Shown: one piece after another, positions 58,986 through 64,000 of the stretch
How positions within the stretch are numbered: position 1 is the first letter of the stretch
How the letters are laid out: each line of letters starts with the position of its first letter
Assembly (NCBI GenBank): GCA_024180945.1
Contig: JAKSGN010000037.1
Location: forward strand, 2,237,501-2,301,500
Source: Macrophomina tecta
Taxonomy: Eukaryota; Ascomycota; Dothideomycetes; Botryosphaeriales; Botryosphaeriaceae
Reading direction: 5' to 3'
DNA: 64,000 nucleotides
Translations under genes and position numbers: made by a program
Notes under the pieces: generated by a model
Seen by the model: the letters and a program-made list of their open reading frames with translations, nothing else
Databases searched by the model: none
What the model was told of the DNA's origin: nothing

Positions 58986-60358
58986 GTGGCTTATAAACCT
59001 TTCTGGCAATATATTTAGACAGATCTCCTTAAGCCTCCATAGCCAAAGTGCGGAAACAGTCCACTCTTTTAATCCTAGCTAAGTCTATGAAGGCTCACAC
59101 CGCTTTAGGTTAGAGATAATTCTTAGTTCTGCCGCTGGCGAATGCAAACCGCAAATGTGGCAAAGTAAGTTACTAAGGCATCTAGCAATATTGACTTGGC
59201 TAGCCTGACAAAAAAAAAGAGCTGCTTTCGTACGCGATAAATGGCTTGTATTGGCATTAACACGTAAATCAGTCCGTAATCATGTTCTCAATAAAATTTC
59301 TGTTGGAGTGAAAAAGCGTGACGCCACACTCAGAATCTGAGCTAGCAGGCGTTTCTTAAGTCCAATGCTTTTCGTCAGGTATGTGAATGAACGGAATTGC
59401 CAGAGGCCCGTGCGTATATGCCCATGACCAGAAAGGGATGCCCAGGCTGTTCAGCTCGGGCGGCGGACAAGCTGCCGGCTGACAAACGGCTTAGGGTTTA
59501 ACCTCTTAAGCTACCCCTCTGAGGTGGCTTACAGACTTTGAGCCGCCGTTAAGAGTAGCTTGAGGAGATGGAGAGCTTTTGCCAGCACTATTGAAGATTG
59601 TCGATGCTTATGCTCGTCGGCCTGACCAAGATAGACTCAGCCGCCACAGGAAGGCGTCCAACTACCTTTCGCGGTTCTGGCTAACGCCTCGGTGATCTCA
59701 GGAGAAGGCATGACTGATCTTGTTCTTTTATTGGTTCCTGGATTTTTATCAGTGGGCCGTCTTGAGTGTGGAGTTCCTGACTCAGCACGGCTCCTTTGTG
59801 AAAGTTACGGCCGTGCACGTTCTGCTGGTCGCCGGGCTCCTCGTCCTTTTCAGCTCTTCGTCCGGGGCGAGGCTTCAGCCCGCAGGCTCATAACGTGTGT
59901 TTGTCTCGGGGCTCATACCACTTGCTGCGGCTCATCCGCGCGGAAAAAGGTATGCACGTTATCTCGCTTCTATCACTGCTCGTAAATTATGTCAGCCTTA
60001 CAAATCGCTTTCGAGAGGGTCGGCGTGTCTCATCCGAAGTCCCACATGGGGGCTAGGTGCCAACACGTCACGTACATGCTTGCATGATGCGCGATGTCGG
60101 ACAGATTGTTGGCATTTAGGTCTCAGCTGTCTTCCTGCGAATGCTCCTTTGGCGAGTCTCATGCCCTGCATCTCTCACAACCCGTTAGCAACAGCCTTAT
60201 CGCCGCCACTCGCGCTTCTTGCCTAGCGCAAATTTCCATCGCTCTGAATCATTTGGTTTTCAGGATTCAATAAATAGCGAATCAGTGGGGCTGCCAAAAT
60301 ACTTGCCTAGGCCAATACTTCCGGCAGATCAATAGGCCCGCTCACCACTCGAAGGAGA
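58986..60358. other. Intergenic region before the HET gene
   Basis: 1.37 kb. Frames at 59692-59985 and 59897-60226 show no family features. I see no RNA gene or clear repeat. The HET-gene promoter must lie at the right end. Confidence 0.4.
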
Positions 60359-62128
60359 ATGCTGCGTGGGAATGAGATCCGCCTGTTCCAGCTCCTACCT
60401 CTAGGGCCATCAGAGAACACTGATAGCAGGGTCCGGGGCGAAACTCGAGTGGTCCCGATCTCCGGCGGTGTGAAGTACGAGACGGTATCTTATGTCTGGG
60501 GAGATGGGCACGACAAGGTCAAGATCACTGTCAACGGTCACGATACTGCCATCACAAGACCACTCGAAATCGCACTTCAACGGATGAGGCTCCCTGGTGA
60601 AACGAGGACTCTTTGGATTGATCAGCTTTGTATCAACCAAGAGGATGATTCAGAAAAAGCCATTCAGGTACCTCTCATGAACCAAATATACACTAATACT
60701 ACCCAATGCCTCATCTGGCTGGGTGAAATACGGCCTGACATCCCTCTATCGGATGCCGTGTCTGCGCTGGAGATCATTCGGTTCATGAGCGAGAACGGAC
60801 CGGATGGAGCAGCAGACGTTGCCGTCCCAGCTTGCTTGGCTTCAGCGGAAGCTGTAATTGGCCCCGTAAAGACTCTACAATCAATTGCGTTGCATGAAAA
60901 TGAGTGGTGGCACCGGATCTGGACCCTGCAGGAAGCAGTTCTCCCGTCCAAGGCTTGTGTCCTGTGGGGTCCTCTGATCATCTCGTGGGACGCACTTGTT
61001 CGCGCGAGCAACCCAAATCAATACCTGCATCACCTACTAGCACCCCACGGTAATACCATGAACGCCCTCATCTCCCAAGTCAACGGACTGGAGATTGCAA
61101 AGAGATATCGGGTGGAACCCATGGACACGGCGTTTCGCTGGGGCTTCCGGAAAGCCACGAATCCGCTTGACAAAGTGTATGGACTTCTCGGACTCTACCC
61201 CCGAGGAACGCTGAGAAGAGCTGAAGCTTGCGATTACCGGCTGCCAGCGGCCACGCTTTACGCCATGTTCACCGCGGATTTGATTGAGCACCACAGAAGC
61301 TTGCATCCCATCGCTCTGCTGACGTGCAAGCACCTTCGGGACAGCACGCCAGGCATGCCCAGCTGGGCACTGGACATGGGCCACCGCGAGGGGACGTTTG
61401 CTGACGTTCCCATCAGCATGACGCCCGTCGGATCCTCGGGCGACAACAGCCCATGGTTCACGATGAACAACTACGGCTGGTACAATGCCTGTGGGGGCTC
61501 TGGCATTGACTGGAAGTGCTTTCGCTACGACGCAGGAGACAATGAATTGATCCTGACAGGCTGTTTTGTGGATGAGATCTCCTTGGTCGGTGCGGCGCTT
61601 GAGAGCGACAGGCCTGGTGCGAAACACGTCTCAGATCGGAGTGTGATTGAGCGCATCCAGGACTGGCATCAACGGGCAGACGACTTTTACCAGAGCAAAC
61701 AATGGCCCGATCATTCCCATGGTGCCGCTCTTTGGCCCGAGTCTTTCTGGAGAGGGCTGGTAGGCAACCTCGTCGGTGACTATCTGCGGCCGGAGCGTCC
61801 TGCCACGGAATCTGACATTGCTCTCGTCCGGCAATTCGTCCAGACGGGAGAGCGAGCAAGCATCTGCCAGGAGATTTTCGCTACAATGAGCCATCGAAAA
61901 ATGTTTGTAACTCAGGGAGGCTTCCTGGGGTTTGGCCCAAGACATCTCGATGTTGGTGATCAAGTCTGGATCTTACAGGGGGGCTTGGTCCCCTTTGTCC
62001 TACGGCCGTGTTTGACAGAAGCCACGTCGGACAACCGCTATCAACTGATTGGCCCGTCTTATGTCGACGGAATCATGGAGGGGGAGGTAGCGGGAGAGGA
62101 TCGAAACAGCATCATCACGTTGATTTAG
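60359..62128 (+). CDS. HET-domain protein (heterokaryon incompatibility type)
   Basis: Intronless 589 aa protein. The N-terminal HET domain shows its three conserved blocks: YETVSYVWGD (about 41-50), LWIDQLCINQED followed by EKAIQVPLMNQIY, and CLIWLGE, then the later WWHRIWTLQEAV. The C-terminal half contains DKVYGLLGLYP and a long variable region without a partner domain (no NACHT, WD40 or ankyrin). Proteins of this group act in allorecognition or programmed cell death in filamentous ascomycetes, but most members have no assigned role. It is outside the biosynthetic logic of the cluster. The frame is intact with no sign of RIP. Confidence 0.93.
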   Translation: MLRGNEIRLFQLLPLGPSENTDSRVRGETRVVPISGGVKYETVSYVWGDGHDKVKITVNGHDTAITRPLEIALQRMRLPGETRTLWIDQLCINQEDDSEKAIQVPLMNQIYTNTTQCLIWLGEIRPDIPLSDAVSALEIIRFMSENGPDGAADVAVPACLASAEAVIGPVKTLQSIALHENEWWHRIWTLQEAVLPSKACVLWGPLIISWDALVRASNPNQYLHHLLAPHGNTMNALISQVNGLEIAKRYRVEPMDTAFRWGFRKATNPLDKVYGLLGLYPRGTLRRAEACDYRLPAATLYAMFTADLIEHHRSLHPIALLTCKHLRDSTPGMPSWALDMGHREGTFADVPISMTPVGSSGDNSPWFTMNNYGWYNACGGSGIDWKCFRYDAGDNELILTGCFVDEISLVGAALESDRPGAKHVSDRSVIERIQDWHQRADDFYQSKQWPDHSHGAALWPESFWRGLVGNLVGDYLRPERPATESDIALVRQFVQTGERASICQEIFATMSHRKMFVTQGGFLGFGPRHLDVGDQVWILQGGLVPFVLRPCLTEATSDNRYQLIGPSYVDGIMEGEVAGEDRNSIITLI

Positions 62129-62804
62129 GAGTTGTCAAGCATCGTTAGTTCGTGGATCCAGTTATCCTTTACTGGGCAACATGGATCTACCGAGGAACCT
62201 TCCCTCTCGCTCCTCATGCCAGCCAGCGCCCATGTGCCCAACTGATCACCAATGGCAACGACATGTCGCCACCCACCTCGCTATTCGCTTCGGAAACGAA
62301 AAGGGGTTGTATAAGAACTGAAGGATTGATTATCAGATATTGTTAGGAATCGACACAAGTCTGCACCGGCAGTGTGATCGCTGGAGCAGTCCTGACCGGA
62401 CGAATTCCGGCTCCACCTCAGGCCGCGGCGCCCCTCCATGGACACGGAGCCTCAAGCATCCAGCTCCTCCGCGAGTGCGCTCTTTCTGCTTGCCTTGGTC
62501 CCTGAAATCCGCGTTCCTGCATGCTCGCCACGACATGTTCCCCCGCATTGTGGGATCCCCTGGGCTTGCTCGGGCTCTGCCGGCGGCTACTAGGTGAAAG
62601 GCGAGAAAGTTCGACTACGGAGCTTCACTTGCACCTGATAAGGAGCGGTAATTGCAATGTTATTTAAGAGAATCTAGAAAATATAAATCAAGGCGGTCGT
62701 TTTAGGTATGCTACATAATAACCGGCCGTGCCCCTTCATCCAGCAAAAACGGCGTGATTTTACCAGAACCGTCAGCTTTGGGTGCATCGGCGGCGAAGAG
62801 GAAC
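62129..62804. other. Convergent spacer between HET and NUDIX genes
   Basis: 676 bp containing the two 3' ends; no gene recognised. AT-rich stretches near 62655-62690 may hold the NUDIX polyadenylation signal on the - strand. Confidence 0.45.
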
Positions 62805-63402
62805 TCATTTGCACGCATGCACAATGTTGATTGCGCGTTGTAGCGTCTGTCGGTCTGACGCGAATGTGAGCCTCTCTAGGGCCTCGCGGCAGGAGAAGAA
62901 GCGCGGCGTGAAGGCGGCTTCGGCAGCGGATGGCGGCTCGGTCTCGGATGCAAGGGCGACGAACCACCAGACGAGCTTAAGGCCGCCGCCGCCGAGTTCG
63001 CGCAGGGTCAGGGAGAACGGGTCGGTGAGGTGGGTTTGCGGGCGCGCTTCGTCGGGCAACGCGGTGTCCTGCTCCCCCGCCGGCGGCGCGCGCGTGGACA
63101 TGGTGACCGGCAGCAGGCGGCACGAATACCCCGTTTCCTCCTTGGCCTCGCGCAGCGCCGCCTCGTGGCGCGACTCGCCGCAGTTGCGGCGGCCCTTGGG
63201 CAGCAGCCACTCGTCGCGCTCGCGGTAGTGGAGCAGACAGGCCCGGTCCAGCGCCTCGGTGAAGATGACGACGCCAGCGCTCTCGACGAACTCTTCGGCC
63301 GTCAGCTGGCGGGAAGCACTCGGCGCCGGGGCTTGCAGTATTAGCCATGGCTCACCGCGCGCCGGCGAGGAAGCGGGTGCGCATACCTTGGGAGCCGGCC
63401 AT
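62805..63402 (-). CDS. NUDIX hydrolase
   Basis: Hydrolase of nucleoside-diphosphate-linked or inositol-pyrophosphate substrates. Exon 1 is tiny (63402-63387, MAGSQ) and exon 2 is 63331-62805, with a 55 nt GT-AG intron containing a branch-like GGCTAAT; total 180 aa. The NUDIX box is exact: G52 x5 E58 x7 R66-E67-A68-x-E70-E71-x-G73-Y74, preceded by WLLPKG. ESAGVVIF near 22-29 is the first strand of the fold. The size and LLPKGR context resemble the Aps1/DIPP group, but substrate choice cannot be settled from motifs. The short first exon is an inference from frame and splice sites; the body of the protein is certain. Confidence 0.85.
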
Positions 63403-64000
63403 GGTCGAGCTGGCGGACAGAAGCGTGCTGCAGGAGCGGACGGGGAGCGGTGGCCTGTGGCGATTGACGGAGACGCGGGGCGGTGCGGAGGAGACGGGTG
63501 GTGGTGAGAAGGGGCGGGTGGTCATGAGAAGGGGAGGTGTGTGGTGAGAAGGAGGCGCGACCTGACGTCACCGCGACCGTCAACTGGCTTAGACGCGCGT
63601 GTAGCGAGCGGCAGGCGGACAGTCGAAGCGCTGGAAATTGCCCGGGAGCTCGGACGACCACAAGCACCGCCGCCCTTCTTTCCGCGGTGAGTTAGAGGAG
63701 CTTGTCTGCGGCGGGCATGTGCTGCCAGTGGACGACTCTCTCAAAACCGACAACGACGGTGCAGCAGCCAACATCGACGCAGGCTCGCGCAACGCCTGCT
63801 CGAGCAACGCCACGCCAAGTGCCTGTACGTTACTCACGGCCTCCTCTGCCAAGTCAAGCAGCTGCCAAAACCCCCCAGCATCTTTATAAGGTACGAGAAG
63901 TTTAGGAGTAGAAGCGCACTCTGAACGATCAGCTCGAGCCTAAGACTTCGCATAGCTAGTACACTAATACTTACTCTTAGTAGTAGCTAGGCATCCCTAT
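63403..64000. other. Right edge, upstream of the NUDIX gene
   Basis: About 600 bp with GGTGGTGAGAAGGGG-type purine repeats (63490-63555) and no recognisable gene. Short frames on both strands show no family features. The last 60 bases turn AT-rich. Confidence 0.4.

Noticed and set aside
62977..63348. 123-codon - strand frame over the NUDIX gene (MANTASPGAE...)
   Set aside because: The NUDIX box lies in a different frame, reached by a proper splice from 63402; this frame is a shadow rich in Arg and Ala.

Overview
This window comes from a filamentous ascomycete (Pezizomycotina). Genes carry short 46-84 nt introns. There is a non-reducing polyketide synthase with an SAT domain, a HET-domain gene, and a roughly 25 kb block of transposons in which CpA has been turned into TpA on both strands while CpG survives. 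That last signature is the mark of repeat-induced point mutation (RIP).

Left part (1-33600). Positions 1-936 hold no gene I can name. Positions 937-26019 are a nest of RIP-destroyed transposons: a Ty1/copia element on the + strand (937 to about 8240) with a Fot1/pogo-type DNA transposon inserted in it (4067-5906, matching terminal inverted repeats and TA on both sides), a Ty3/gypsy element on the - strand (about 9750-13560), a 12 kb LTR element on the - strand (13574-25440, flanked by ~200 bp direct repeats), and a copia integrase fragment. At 26020 the sequence changes abruptly to normal composition. There a copia element of related type has an intact 5' LTR and a 4.4 kb uninterrupted gag-pol frame. 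Its 3' end is cut by a hAT transposon (30876-33600) whose transposase is complete once one 50 nt intron is removed.

Central part (34066-56595). This is a compact nine-gene biosynthetic cluster: cytochrome P450, O-methyltransferase, Pyr4-type membrane terpene cyclase, FAD-dependent epoxidase, two short-chain dehydrogenases, UbiA-type prenyltransferase, geranylgeranyl diphosphate synthase and non-reducing PKS. The set matches the known fungal diterpenoid-pyrone pathways (higginsianin / subglutinol / FDDP type). The proposed route, by analogy, is: the PKS makes a C-methylated alpha-pyrone; the GGPP synthase supplies C20 diphosphate; the prenyltransferase joins them; the epoxidase oxidises the terminal olefin; the cyclase forms the decalin; the two SDRs oxidise and re-reduce a ring hydroxyl; the methyltransferase and P450 decorate the product. 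I worked out exon structures for all nine genes. Eight splice cleanly (one through a GC-AG intron). The epoxidase has one junction whose best-looking intron leaves the wrong frame.

Right part (56596-64000). Here are a perfect solo copia LTR with a 5 bp target duplication, a decayed phenol-hydroxylase-like flavoprotein gene, an intact HET-domain gene and a NUDIX hydrolase gene. I found no transcription factor, transporter, tRNA or rRNA gene in the window.
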